This document shows, one piece after another, positions 16,005 through 24,956 of a stretch of 64,000 nucleotides of DNA (the stretch's first letter is position 1; every line of letters begins with the position of its first letter). The notes below the pieces were generated by a model. The model did no database searches. It was not told where the DNA came from and worked only from the letters and a program-made list of their open reading frames with translations. The stretch spans positions 62,001-126,000 of the forward strand of contig CAYGSD010000008.1 of the NCBI GenBank assembly GCA_964352625.1, read 5' to 3'. This DNA is from JAAEPI01 sp964352625 (lineage in GTDB: Bacteria > Bacteroidota > Bacteroidia > Cytophagales > Cyclobacteriaceae). The translations under genes and the position numbers were made by a program.

Positions 16005-18782
16005 ATGAATACCTACAGCGACTACATACAGGAGATTGAAGAACGAAAAAGTCAAGGACTTCATCCAAAGCCCATTGATGGAGCTGAACTACTCAGTGAG
16101 ATCATTGAGCAGATCAAGGATTCGGGACATGAACACCGAGCAGACTCACTCAATTTCTTCATTTACAATACCATCCCCGGTACTACGAGCGCAGCAGGTG
16201 TTAAGGCAAAATTCTTAAAAGAGATTATTCTGGGTGAATCTGTAGTAGAAGAAATCACCCCAACTTTTGCTTTTGAGTTGTTGTCCCATATGAAAGGTGG
16301 GCCATCCATTGAAGTGCTTTTAGATTTAGCCCTGGGCAATGATGCCACCATTGCTAAGCAAGCTGCGGATGTATTAAAAACACAGGTATTCCTTTATGAT
16401 GCCGATACGGCTCGCCTTGCCGAGGCATTTAAAAGCGGTAATGCAATCGCCAAGGATATTTTAGAGAGCTACGCCAAAGCTGATTTCTTCACACAGCTAC
16501 CTGATGTAGAAGAAGAAATTGAGGTGGTCACGTTCATCGCCGGTGTTGGAGATATCTCTACGGATTTACTTTCACCTGGTGGAGATGCGCACTCGAGATC
16601 AGATCGTGAGTTGCATGGTCAATGCATTTTCGAACACAATAAGGAAATGCAAAAGGAACTTCTTGCGCTCAAAGAAAAATATCCGGATAAGCGTGTGATG
16701 CTGATTGCCGAAAAAGGAACAATGGGCGTGGGTTCGTCAAGAATGTCTGGAGTCAACAACGTAGCGCTGTGGACGGGCATTCAGGCTAGTCCGTATGTTC
16801 CGTTTATCAACATCGCTCCGATCATTGCAGGAACAAATGGCATCTCACCAATTTTCTTAACCACAGTCGGAGTGACAGGAGGTATCGGCATTGATCTAAA
16901 GAATTGGGTCAAAAAGACGGATGCAGATGGCAATACGGTTATCGGTGCAGACGGTGAACCTGTCTTAGAACAAACCTATTCGGTGGAAACAGGTACTGTT
17001 TTAACGATCAACACCAAAGAGAAAAAGCTTTACAAAGACGGGGTGGCAGTAAAAGATATTTCTACAGCATTGACTCCACAGAAAGTTGAATTCATCAAAG
17101 CTGCCGGATCCTATGCCGTAGTATTCGGGAAGAAGATTCAAACGTTCGCAGCAAAGACGTTAGGAATTGAAGCTCCTGTCGTATTTGCTCCATCAAAAGA
17201 AGTTTCTGTCGAAGGACAAGGGCTAACAGCCGTTGAGAAAATCTTCAATAAAAACGCAGTAGGAACTACTCCGGGAAAAATATTGCATGCCGGTTCTGAT
17301 GTGCGGGTAGAAGTGAACATTATTGGATCGCAGGACACCACCGGCTTAATGACCTCTCAGGAATTGGAGGCTATGGCCGCTACCACAATTTCGCCAATCG
17401 TAGATGGTGCTTACCAGTCTGGATGTCACACCGCGTCGGTTTGGGATAAGAAAGCACAAGAGAACATTCCAAAGCTCATGAAATTCATGAATGATTTTGG
17501 TCTTATTACGGGACGTGACCCAAATGGTAAATACCACGCCATGACCGATGTGATTCACAAGGTGCTGAACGACATTACCATTGATGATTGGGCCATCATC
17601 ATCGGTGGAGATTCGCACACGAGAATGTCAAAAGGTGTGGCCTTTGGCGCTGACTCAGGAACAGTTGCCCTTGCCTTGGCTACAGGCGAGGCTTCCATGC
17701 CAATTCCGGAATCGGTCAAAGTAACCTTCAAAGGCACCATGGAAGATTACATGGATTTCCGTGACATTGTTCACGCTACGCAATCACAAATGCTGAAGCA
17801 GTTTGGTGGAGAGAACGTCTTTCAAGGTAGAATCATTGAAGTTCACCTTGGCACGCTCACAGCCGATCAGGCATTCACATTCACTGACTGGACGGCCGAG
17901 ATGAAAGCCAAGGCATCTATCTGTATTTCTGAAGATGAGACTCTGATTGAATCACTGGAGATTGCGAAGGGCAGAATCCAGATCATGATCGACAAGGGCA
18001 TGGACAATAAGAAACAAGTGCTTCAAGGATTGATTGACCGAGCCAACAAGCGAATTAATGAAATCAAATCCGGCGAGAAACCAGCGCTTACGCCAGATGC
18101 AAATGCCAAGTATTACGCCGAGGTAGAAATTGATTTGGATGTGGTTTCAGAGCCAATGATCGCAGACCCAGACGTAAATAATGAGGATGTTTCCAAGCGA
18201 TACACGCATGACACCATCCGGCCTTTGTCTTTCTATGGCGGCACTAAAAAAGTGGATTTGGGATTCGTGGGTTCATGCATGGTGCACAAAGGCGACATGA
18301 AAATACTCGCTCAGATGCTGAAGAACATCGAAGGAGCAAATGGAAAAGTAGAATTCAAGGCACCACTTGTGGTGGCCCCTCCTACTTACAACATCGTGGA
18401 TGAACTGAAAGCAGAGGGTGACTGGGAAGTGTTGCAGAAATACTCTGGGTTCGAATTTGACGACAATGCGCCTAAAGGAGCTGCTCGTACCAAATACGAA
18501 AACATGTTGTACCTGGAGCGTCCGGGCTGCAACCTCTGTATGGGTAACCAAGAGAAAGCAGCACCCGGAGATACAGTGATGGCGACTTCTACCCGTCTTT
18601 TCCAGGGTAGAGTCGTGAAGGATTCTACCGAGAAAAAAGGAGAGTCTTTACTTTCTTCCACACCCGTCGTTGTTCTTTCTACGGCACTTGGTCGAACACC
18701 AACTATGGATGAATACAAAGCAGCCGTAAAGGGCATCAACTTGACAAAGTTTGCCCCATCAAGGAAGTTGATGGCGAGCTAG
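16005..18782 (+). CDS. acnB: Aconitate hydratase B (bifunctional aconitase / 2-methylisocitrate dehydratase)
   Basis: TCA-cycle aconitase of the AcnB type, interconverting citrate and isocitrate and, in this family, often 2-methylisocitrate. The ATG at 16005 gives MNTYSDYIQEIEERK. An N-terminal HEAT-like helical domain covers about residues 1-160. The swivel domain comes next in AcnB, and the catalytic [4Fe-4S] domain last. Candidate cluster cysteines are one in VGSCMVHKGD (about 757) and two in PGCNLCMGNQ (about 842 and 845). SGCHTASVWD and GGDSHTRMSKG are active-site phrases. At 925 residues it is longer than the E. coli enzyme. A terminator follows, so it is monocistronic. A second aconitase gene lies 1.8 kb downstream. 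Confidence 0.96.
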   Translation: MNTYSDYIQEIEERKSQGLHPKPIDGAELLSEIIEQIKDSGHEHRADSLNFFIYNTIPGTTSAAGVKAKFLKEIILGESVVEEITPTFAFELLSHMKGGPSIEVLLDLALGNDATIAKQAADVLKTQVFLYDADTARLAEAFKSGNAIAKDILESYAKADFFTQLPDVEEEIEVVTFIAGVGDISTDLLSPGGDAHSRSDRELHGQCIFEHNKEMQKELLALKEKYPDKRVMLIAEKGTMGVGSSRMSGVNNVALWTGIQASPYVPFINIAPIIAGTNGISPIFLTTVGVTGGIGIDLKNWVKKTDADGNTVIGADGEPVLEQTYSVETGTVLTINTKEKKLYKDGVAVKDISTALTPQKVEFIKAAGSYAVVFGKKIQTFAAKTLGIEAPVVFAPSKEVSVEGQGLTAVEKIFNKNAVGTTPGKILHAGSDVRVEVNIIGSQDTTGLMTSQELEAMAATTISPIVDGAYQSGCHTASVWDKKAQENIPKLMKFMNDFGLITGRDPNGKYHAMTDVIHKVLNDITIDDWAIIIGGDSHTRMSKGVAFGADSGTVALALATGEASMPIPESVKVTFKGTMEDYMDFRDIVHATQSQMLKQFGGENVFQGRIIEVHLGTLTADQAFTFTDWTAEMKAKASICISEDETLIESLEIAKGRIQIMIDKGMDNKKQVLQGLIDRANKRINEIKSGEKPALTPDANAKYYAEVEIDLDVVSEPMIADPDVNNEDVSKRYTHDTIRPLSFYGGTKKVDLGFVGSCMVHKGDMKILAQMLKNIEGANGKVEFKAPLVVAPPTYNIVDELKAEGDWEVLQKYSGFEFDDNAPKGAARTKYENMLYLERPGCNLCMGNQEKAAPGDTVMATSTRLFQGRVVKDSTEKKGESLLSSTPVVVLSTALGRTPTMDEYKAAVKGINLTKFAPSRKLMAS

Positions 18783-18803
18783 TTTTCCGATCATATGAAA
18801 ATC

Positions 18804-18836
18804 AAAAAGCCCGAGTTGTAAGACTTGGGCTTTTTT
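18804..18836 (+). terminator. Intrinsic terminator of acnB
   Basis: A 9-bp stem (18808-18816 with 18823-18831, one G-U pair) with a 6-base loop and a T run interrupted by one G, 26 bases after the acnB stop. Confidence 0.85.
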
Positions 18837-18941
18837 GTTGCTTCTAATAATAAAACAGTTCATTTGATTCAAGTGATTAAACACAAAAGCCGGACATCAC
18901 GCTCTATCTATGCTATTTTAGTGATAATCAATCCAACCTAG

Positions 18942-20276
18942 ATGATAAAATTTCCGAATGCTTTCGTAATTATTCTATCTGTAATACTATTCGCATGGGT
19001 ACTTACATTCATAATACCCAAGGGCAATTATCAAAGAAAAATTGATACTATATCTGAGCGAACTTCGGTTGTTCCTGACTCCTATAAACAAACAGACGCT
19101 CCGAATCTTTCCGTTTTTGATGTACTACTAGCAATACCTAAGGGAATTGCCGGACGAGCCGATCTAATTGTCTTAATACTGCTACTTGGAGGATGCTTCT
19201 ATTTAATTGAAAAGACTGGAGCACTAAATCAAGGCTTAAATCAGCTAATCGTAGTATTGAAGGGTAAGGAATCACTTGCCTTGGTTATTATAACAGTCTT
19301 GTTCCTGACAGCTGGGTTTGCAATTGCTTTGCAAGAAGAGATAATTGCAATGACTCCAATCCTTTTGCTATTTGGACGTAGTTTAGGTTATAGCACCGCA
19401 ACAACTATCTATGCCAGTTACGGATCAGCAGTTGTTGGTTCGGCGTTTAGCCCTTTTAATCCGTTTGGAGTAATTATCGCACAAAAGGAAGCAGAAGTTG
19501 AGCTACTTTCAGGATCAGAATTCAGATTAATTGTTCTGTGCATTGCTGCAATAGTTTGGACTATTTACATAGTTCGATATGCACGAAATCATAGGGTAGA
19601 GAAATCAAAGGAGACGTTAGTAATCGAAAAACTTACCTTAAGAAATCAAATCATATTAATACTGCTTGTCATGACATTGGGAGTCGTCACTTATGGTTTG
19701 ATCTCACTGTCTTGGGGATTTAATGAAATGTCGGCTTGCTTTTTTGCATTAGGAATTCTTTGCGGTCTCATCGCAAACTTTGGAATCAATAAGACGACAG
19801 AGGTTTATGTGGACGGATTTAAAGAAATGATTTTTGCCTGTATTATAATCGGACTCGCAAACAGTATTTCGGTGATATTGAGTGAAGGATCGATAATAGA
19901 TACTATTGTATTTGGTCTTTTTGGCCCATTAAAAAATGTTCCTTCGTCCTTATCAGCTGTGTTAATGATGGTATCTCATACCCTTCTTCATTTCCCTATC
20001 CCTAGTTACTCTGGACAAGCCATTCTAACAATGCCTATTCTAACACCGCTGGCAGATCTGATTGGTCTATCGAGACAAGTCTGTGTACTTGCTTATCAGT
20101 ACGGCGCTATCATGATGGATGTGATTGTACCAACAAACGGGGCTTTAATGGCTATTATCGCTCTAGGGGGAATCAAATACAATAACTGGATAAAGTTCAT
20201 CATCAAACCAACGCTGTTAATGTTAGGAATTGCAGCTGTTGCTATTTTAATAGCTGTGCAAATTGGATATGCTTAA
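18942..20276 (+). CDS. YfcC family carboxylate/amino acid transporter
   Basis: Inner-membrane secondary transporter of the YfcC/DcuC-like group, which moves C4-dicarboxylates, arginine/ornithine or related compounds. About ten hydrophobic segments are spread over 444 residues. Family phrases include FIIPKGNYQR after the first span, TAGFAIALQEEIIAMTPILL, ASYGSAVVGSAFSPFNPFGVIIAQ and the C-terminal LAYQYGAIMMDVIVPTNGALMAIIAL. By eye the gene is more A+T-rich than the aconitase genes on either side. Membrane-protein composition or recent acquisition could each explain this. Substrate unknown; the position between two aconitase genes makes a TCA-related acid plausible. Confidence 0.85.
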   Translation: MIKFPNAFVIILSVILFAWVLTFIIPKGNYQRKIDTISERTSVVPDSYKQTDAPNLSVFDVLLAIPKGIAGRADLIVLILLLGGCFYLIEKTGALNQGLNQLIVVLKGKESLALVIITVLFLTAGFAIALQEEIIAMTPILLLFGRSLGYSTATTIYASYGSAVVGSAFSPFNPFGVIIAQKEAEVELLSGSEFRLIVLCIAAIVWTIYIVRYARNHRVEKSKETLVIEKLTLRNQIILILLVMTLGVVTYGLISLSWGFNEMSACFFALGILCGLIANFGINKTTEVYVDGFKEMIFACIIIGLANSISVILSEGSIIDTIVFGLFGPLKNVPSSLSAVLMMVSHTLLHFPIPSYSGQAILTMPILTPLADLIGLSRQVCVLAYQYGAIMMDVIVPTNGALMAIIALGGIKYNNWIKFIIKPTLLMLGIAAVAILIAVQIGYA

Positions 20277-20595
20277 AAGCTGATATCAGATGCCCCATCG
20301 CTGGTGCGAACTTGTAGCTCTCACCTCATATGAAGTCAACCTTATCTATAAATAACTTCAATCAATTTGCAACTAAATAATAGTCACAAAGTATGCTTGC
20401 ATAGAAATGACCAAGAAGAGTAAACTACTTGAGAAGCTTAAGCGGAAGGATAAGAGAATCATAGTATGATTTAACCATTCTAAACCTCACCTACCTTCAG
20501 TGCAACCATTGCACCCTCAGAACCAATGCCCCCTAATTGATGTTTCCCAATAGAATCGTTAATTTTAGAGTTCATCAAATTTTAACCAACAGCAT
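20277..20595. other. Gene-poor 319-base gap between the transporter gene and acnA
   Basis: No full gene was found. It holds a 20-codon open frame (20407-20469, plus strand) reading MTKKSKLLEKLKRKDKRIIV. Its start resembles the first residues of HicA-type toxins and then stops, so it may be a decayed fragment. No promoter, terminator or tRNA was recognised. The segment looks like debris of an earlier insertion or deletion. Confidence 0.4.
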
Positions 20596-23250
20596 ATGCC
20601 GCAGGATTTTTTAGGAATCGAAAGACAACTCACCACAAAACTTGGAACACACAGCTATTTCAGTCTTTCAGAATTGGCGAAGAAGGAAACCGTGGTAAAT
20701 AAACTCCCCTATTCCATTCGTATCTTATTGGAGAACGCCATTCGAAACTATGACGGATTTGCCGTCACTGAAGAGCACGTTCAGTCCATCCTTAATTGGA
20801 AAGAAACAGCTGGGGACAAAGACATTCCTTACTCTCCTGCTCGCGTACTGATGCAAGATTTTACTGGCGTGCCTGCCGTAGTGGACATTGCGTCCATCCG
20901 ATCTGAGGTGGCAAGAAAAGGTAAAGACATTGGTAAAACCAATCCCCTCGTTCCTGCCGACATGGTCATCGATCACTCGGTAGTTGTCGATCATTTCGGT
21001 CATGCAGATTCCTTTCAAAAAAATGTGGATCTTGAATACGAACGGAACGCAGAAAGATATAAGCTCCTTAAGTGGGGGCAGCAGGCATTCACCAACTTCA
21101 GCGTTGTGCCTCCGGGCATGGGCATCTGCCATCAGGTGAATTTGGAATACTTGGCAAAAGGTGTGATTGATAGAGAAGGGTATTTATTCCCTGATACGTT
21201 GGTAGGTACTGATTCTCACACACCAATGGTCAATGGAATCGGCGTTCTGGGCTGGGGTGTTGGAGGAATCGAGGCGGAAGCTGCTATGCTGGGCCAGCCT
21301 ATTTACATGATCCTTCCGCAGGTAATCGGATTGAAACTTACAGGCAAAATGGTAGAAGGTACCACCTCCACTGACCTTGTACTGACCATTACAAGATTGC
21401 TAAGAGATTACGGTGTAGTTGGAAAAATCGTTGAAGTGTTTGGGCCGGGGTTGGCAAATCTCGCCGTGACGGACAGAGCCACGATCTCCAACATGTCACC
21501 TGAATTTGGCTGCACGGATACACACTGGCCGATAGACGATCAGACATTGGATTACATGCGCAAAACCTGTCGCACGGAAGACCACATCGACATGGTGGAA
21601 GCTTATGCAAAAGCGAACATGCTTTGGCGAGACGACTCAGCCGAGATTGATTACACCGATGTGATTGAGTTGGATTTGGGAACCGTAGAGCCAACCATCT
21701 CAGGCCCTAAGCGGCCACAGGACAAAATTTTATTGAGAAACGCCAAAACTCAAATGGGCAAATTGCTCGACGAGTATGGAGCAAAAAGGCAGAGCATCGA
21801 AGTTTCAACAAAAGAGTACGGTGACTTCACCCTGAACGAATCTTCTGTGGTAATCGCAGCGATTACCTCCTGCACCAACACCTCCAACCCGAGCGTAATG
21901 ATTGGGGCGGGCTTGGTGGCTAAGAAAGCCAATGAACTTGGTCTGAGTATCAAGCCTTGGGTGAAAACATCCTTGGCTCCAGGCTCCAGAGTGGTCACTG
22001 AATATCTGGACAAATCAAATCTCACAAAAGAACTGGAAGCTTTGAGTTTCTACAACGTAGGATACGGTTGTACGACCTGTATCGGAAACTCAGGAGACAT
22101 GATTCCTGAGGTGCAGAAAGCGGTCATCGATAATAACATGGTGGTGTGCTCGGCACTTTCCGGAAACAGAAACTTCGAGGCGCGGATTCACCCGAACATC
22201 AAAATGAACTTCTTGGCATCTCCGATGCTCGTCGTGGCTTATGCGATTGCTGGAACCATGGATTTTGATATGAACAATGAAGCATTGGGAACGGACAAAA
22301 ACGGCAACCCCGTTTACCTAAAAGACATCTGGCCTAATTCATCAGAAATTCAGGAAGTGATGACGAAAGTTTTGCGACCAGAAGACTACAAGGCGAATTA
22401 TGAGACGATCTTCGATGGTGACGATTCATGGAGAAATCTGGAAGCCCCAACAGGGAAAATTTACGAATGGGACAGCAAGTCCACGTACATTCAAGAAGCA
22501 CCTTTCTTCCAAAATATTTCTGAAGAGGTGCCCAACCCTGAGAACATCACAGGAGCAAAAGTGCTGCTTCAACTTGGTGACATGGTGACCACTGACCACA
22601 TCTCTCCTGCCGGAAAATTTTTACCGGAACATCCTGCCGGAAAGTACTTGGTGGAGAATGGCGTGGAGAAAAAAGACTTCAACTCCTACGGTTCTCGACG
22701 AGGTAATCATGAAGTGATGATGCGCGGAACCTTTGCGAACGTGAGAATCAAAAACAAACTAGCGACACGGGAAGGCGGCTGGACAACTCATCACCCAACT
22801 GGTGAGGAAATGACCGTCTTCGATGCATCCATGAAATACCAAGATGCGGGCACCCCGCTCGTGGTGATCGGCGGCAAAGAGTATGGCTCTGGTTCGTCCC
22901 GTGACTGGGCAGCAAAAGGCACAACACTCTTGGGTGTGAAGGCGGTCATTGTGGAGAGCTATGAGCGAATCCATAGATCGAACTTGGTTGGCATGGGCGT
23001 TCTTCCACTTCAATTTCAAGAAGGCGAAAACCAGGATACTTTAGGACTGACTGGCGATGAGGTGTATGACATCTCAGGTATTGACAATGATTTGACTGCT
23101 GGTAAAATCGTGGATGTTACGGCTACCAAGCCTGACGGCACAGCGATTAAATTTAAAGCAAAACTGAGACTAGACTCAGGTGTGGACGTGGAATACTTCA
23201 AGCACGGTGGGATATTGAATTATGTTTTGAGGAATTTCTTGAAGGATTAG
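20596..23250 (+). CDS. acnA: Aconitate hydratase A
   Basis: Monomeric AcnA/IRP-type aconitase. The N-terminal domain has LPYSIRILLENAIRNYDG and ILMQDFTGVPAVVDIA-like phrases, then DHSVVVDHFG, GICHQVNLEYLAKGV and GTDSHTPMVNGIGVLGWGVG. The [4Fe-4S] cluster cysteines are C426 in ITSCTNTSNPS and the pair in GYGCTTCIGNSG (about 492 and 495). The swivel domain contains DHISPAGKF, NSYGSRRGNHEVMMRGTF and the substrate loop KEYGSGSSRDWAAKG. Length 884, normal for AcnA. It is paralogous in function, not recently duplicated, with acnB upstream. In bacteria with both, AcnA is often the more stable, stress-related enzyme. Confidence 0.96.
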   Translation: MPQDFLGIERQLTTKLGTHSYFSLSELAKKETVVNKLPYSIRILLENAIRNYDGFAVTEEHVQSILNWKETAGDKDIPYSPARVLMQDFTGVPAVVDIASIRSEVARKGKDIGKTNPLVPADMVIDHSVVVDHFGHADSFQKNVDLEYERNAERYKLLKWGQQAFTNFSVVPPGMGICHQVNLEYLAKGVIDREGYLFPDTLVGTDSHTPMVNGIGVLGWGVGGIEAEAAMLGQPIYMILPQVIGLKLTGKMVEGTTSTDLVLTITRLLRDYGVVGKIVEVFGPGLANLAVTDRATISNMSPEFGCTDTHWPIDDQTLDYMRKTCRTEDHIDMVEAYAKANMLWRDDSAEIDYTDVIELDLGTVEPTISGPKRPQDKILLRNAKTQMGKLLDEYGAKRQSIEVSTKEYGDFTLNESSVVIAAITSCTNTSNPSVMIGAGLVAKKANELGLSIKPWVKTSLAPGSRVVTEYLDKSNLTKELEALSFYNVGYGCTTCIGNSGDMIPEVQKAVIDNNMVVCSALSGNRNFEARIHPNIKMNFLASPMLVVAYAIAGTMDFDMNNEALGTDKNGNPVYLKDIWPNSSEIQEVMTKVLRPEDYKANYETIFDGDDSWRNLEAPTGKIYEWDSKSTYIQEAPFFQNISEEVPNPENITGAKVLLQLGDMVTTDHISPAGKFLPEHPAGKYLVENGVEKKDFNSYGSRRGNHEVMMRGTFANVRIKNKLATREGGWTTHHPTGEEMTVFDASMKYQDAGTPLVVIGGKEYGSGSSRDWAAKGTTLLGVKAVIVESYERIHRSNLVGMGVLPLQFQEGENQDTLGLTGDEVYDISGIDNDLTAGKIVDVTATKPDGTAIKFKAKLRLDSGVDVEYFKHGGILNYVLRNFLKD

Positions 23251-23303
23251 TCACCCCTGAACCTGCTCAGGGGTGGGAACTGTGAGACTAAAACGAAAAA
23301 AAT

Positions 23304-23433
23304 GAGGCTGCCTCAAAAGTTGGCAGCATTGGAGTAATTGTCACATTGAGCTCGTCGAAATGTGAATTCTTTTAATAGAAATAGGTTTCGACAGGCTCAA
23401 CCTGACACAGGCTTTGACTTTTGAGACAGTCTT
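23304..23433. repeat. Nested palindromic repeat element (MITE- or REP-like)
   Basis: Outer inverted repeats of 17 bases (23304-23320 and 23417-23433, 14 of 17 matching) enclose a second inverted pair of 22 bases (23339-23360 and 23386-23407, 18 of 22 matching). A T run follows the right arm. There is no reading frame inside. It is intergenic, just downstream of acnA and just before the end of the convergent methyltransferase genes. The outer ends look like transposon termini; that is inference. Confidence 0.75.
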
Positions 23434-23454
23434 TTTTTTTTGGTTGCCTAATGA

Positions 23455-24093
23455 CTAAGTTTTTTTGAGGTATCCATTCGGATTGTATGTCTTGTTGTAG
23501 CCGAAAAAATCGCAATAAAATTCATCCACTTCGAATACCGTAGGACTATTATCAAAAAAGTCACTTATTGCTCTATTGGGTCCTCCATTATACTTTTCAG
23601 ACAAGCCCAATTCATCTAAATTTCCATCCTCCATCACCAGATACTCACCTGCTTCCAAATGTTTCCCAAAGTACTCCAGCACATGTGTACATACTTCATA
23701 GGTGTGGGCTGAATCTTCTATGACGATCCAAGGCCTTGGCAAATTCTTCAAGCTACTTGAGCTAAATATCTTGGGCAGATCTGATGCATCTCCGGTAACA
23801 AATTCCACATTTGGGATTTCAATTTCCGGTGGAGTATTAATGTCTATAGAAATGATTTTAGCGTCCAGCGAATAGTTCTTGCTTAGGTCAGAAAAGAAGA
23901 GTGCGCTACCACCGTGCTTTGACCCGATTTCAATGATTGTCCTAGGTTTAGTAGCCCAAAAAAGATGATGGTAGATCGATAGGTCAAATGGACTTTTGAG
24001 GCATGGCACTCCTTTGTATTGGCTTCTGAAGAGTATCCCCTTTTGGATGCCCTTTAATAATTCGGGTTCAAGCCCTGTGTTGAAACTTCGCAT
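23455..24093 (-). CDS. CmcI-like methyltransferase / cephalosporin hydroxylase family protein
   Basis: CmcI-like Rossmann protein. The family includes O-methyltransferases for sugars and antibiotics. The SAM-binding stretch is TIIEIGSKHGGSALFFSDL, with the acidic strand end in IISIDINTP and a later VIEDSAHTYEVC. Near the end FYCDFFGYNKTYNPNGYL is typical. Start chosen at 24093 (MRSFNTGLEPELLKGI); an ATG at 24120 is possible and would lengthen the overlap with the gene upstream. It overlaps the preceding methyltransferase gene by about 26 bases, so the two form one unit. Probable role: modifying a glycan or secondary metabolite. Confidence 0.75.
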   Translation of the reverse strand: MRSFNTGLEPELLKGIQKGILFRSQYKGVPCLKSPFDLSIYHHLFWATKPRTIIEIGSKHGGSALFFSDLSKNYSLDAKIISIDINTPPEIEIPNVEFVTGDASDLPKIFSSSSLKNLPRPWIVIEDSAHTYEVCTHVLEYFGKHLEAGEYLVMEDGNLDELGLSEKYNGGPNRAISDFFDNSPTVFEVDEFYCDFFGYNKTYNPNGYLKKT

Positions 24094-24739
24094 TGTCAAG
24101 GTATTTTGGTAATGTATCACAAGAGTGTGGCTCTAGAGCTCTGGCCAATTCATCGCGTGATGAAATATCATACTTTCCATTATAAATATCAGCCAAGATT
24201 TTCTCGTAATTGTCAGCCAAAATGGTACAAGTGGGATTAAGGTTCACGATGCTAGCCAGTCCTTTCATTTTTACATCAAATGATGTGATCTCTAAATCCG
24301 GTCGATACTCTTTCAGAATCAGAATCAGTTTATACACATCGCCAGTCCATTCGTCTCTTGTCCTGACTCTTTCTGTCCATCTGATATCATCAGGTAAAAT
24401 ATCATCGACTAGAACCACACTGCAAGCAGAAGCATTTTTCTCAAGATTGATAAAGTCCCTAAGGGCATATTCGACCAAATGCATTCCATCAATAAATGCC
24501 AGGTCAAAGCTTCGACCAAGTATTTCCTGTAGGTTATGTTCTTCAAAAAATTGATCACTACTCGTTTCAAAGAGCGTGACCGAATCAGGTAGATCCACCT
24601 TCAATTCAATATCCGGATCAATCCCAATGCTCTTGCATTGGGACAAAATCATGCTGTGACCATTGCGAACGCCTATCTCGACATATCCACTTGGATTGAT
24701 TGCAGTATGAAAAATGTCAAGAGCATTTAAATAATCCAT
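24068..24739 (-). CDS. Class I SAM-dependent methyltransferase-like protein
   Basis: Methyltransf_24-type Rossmann protein of 223 residues. The glycine motif is GYVEIGVRNGHSMILS (about 17-32). Next comes SIGIDPDIELKV, then an acidic loop in RSFDLAFIDGMHLVEYALRDF and VVLVDDILPDDIRWTERV. This arrangement is seen in methyltransferases found in cell-surface glycan clusters. The acceptor is unknown. Its ATG lies inside the end of a truncated DUF262 reading frame, so almost no native upstream region remains. It overlaps the CmcI-like gene downstream. Confidence 0.75.
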   Translation of the reverse strand: MDYLNALDIFHTAINPSGYVEIGVRNGHSMILSQCKSIGIDPDIELKVDLPDSVTLFETSSDQFFEEHNLQEILGRSFDLAFIDGMHLVEYALRDFINLEKNASACSVVLVDDILPDDIRWTERVRTRDEWTGDVYKLILILKEYRPDLEITSFDVKMKGLASIVNLNPTCTILADNYEKILADIYNGKYDISSRDELARALEPHSCDTLPKYLDNAKFQHRA

Positions 24740-24864
24740 ATGCCTCTAACCTTACTGGTCTTCCAAACAAATGGTCTCTGAATTTCAGGGATTATAATTT
24801 CATTGGATTTGATCCAACCAAGAAGAATATCAATGGTTTGATTTTGAACAGAGTATTTAGACAT
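24727..24864 (-). pseudogene. Truncated DUF262 (GmrSD-like) gene, N-terminal fragment only
   Basis: From the ATG at 24864 the frame gives 45 residues that match the N-terminus of DUF262 domains: IDILLGWIKSNEIIIPEIQRPFVW, shown here in part as IIPEIQRPFVWKTSKVRG, then IWII and a stop. DUF262 is the nucleotide-sensing ParB/nuclease-like domain of GmrSD-type defence enzymes and is normally about 200 residues or longer. Homology appears to end at KVRG, exactly where the next gene's start region begins. I infer a deletion or insertion junction near 24740-24750. Confidence 0.7.
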
Positions 24865-24956
24865 AGTAAATGATTTAGGTTGGTTAAATATATTGTAAAA
24901 CTGAATACAGTTAGGGGAACTAATTATTGCACTAGTCTTACATCCAATCATCGGCT

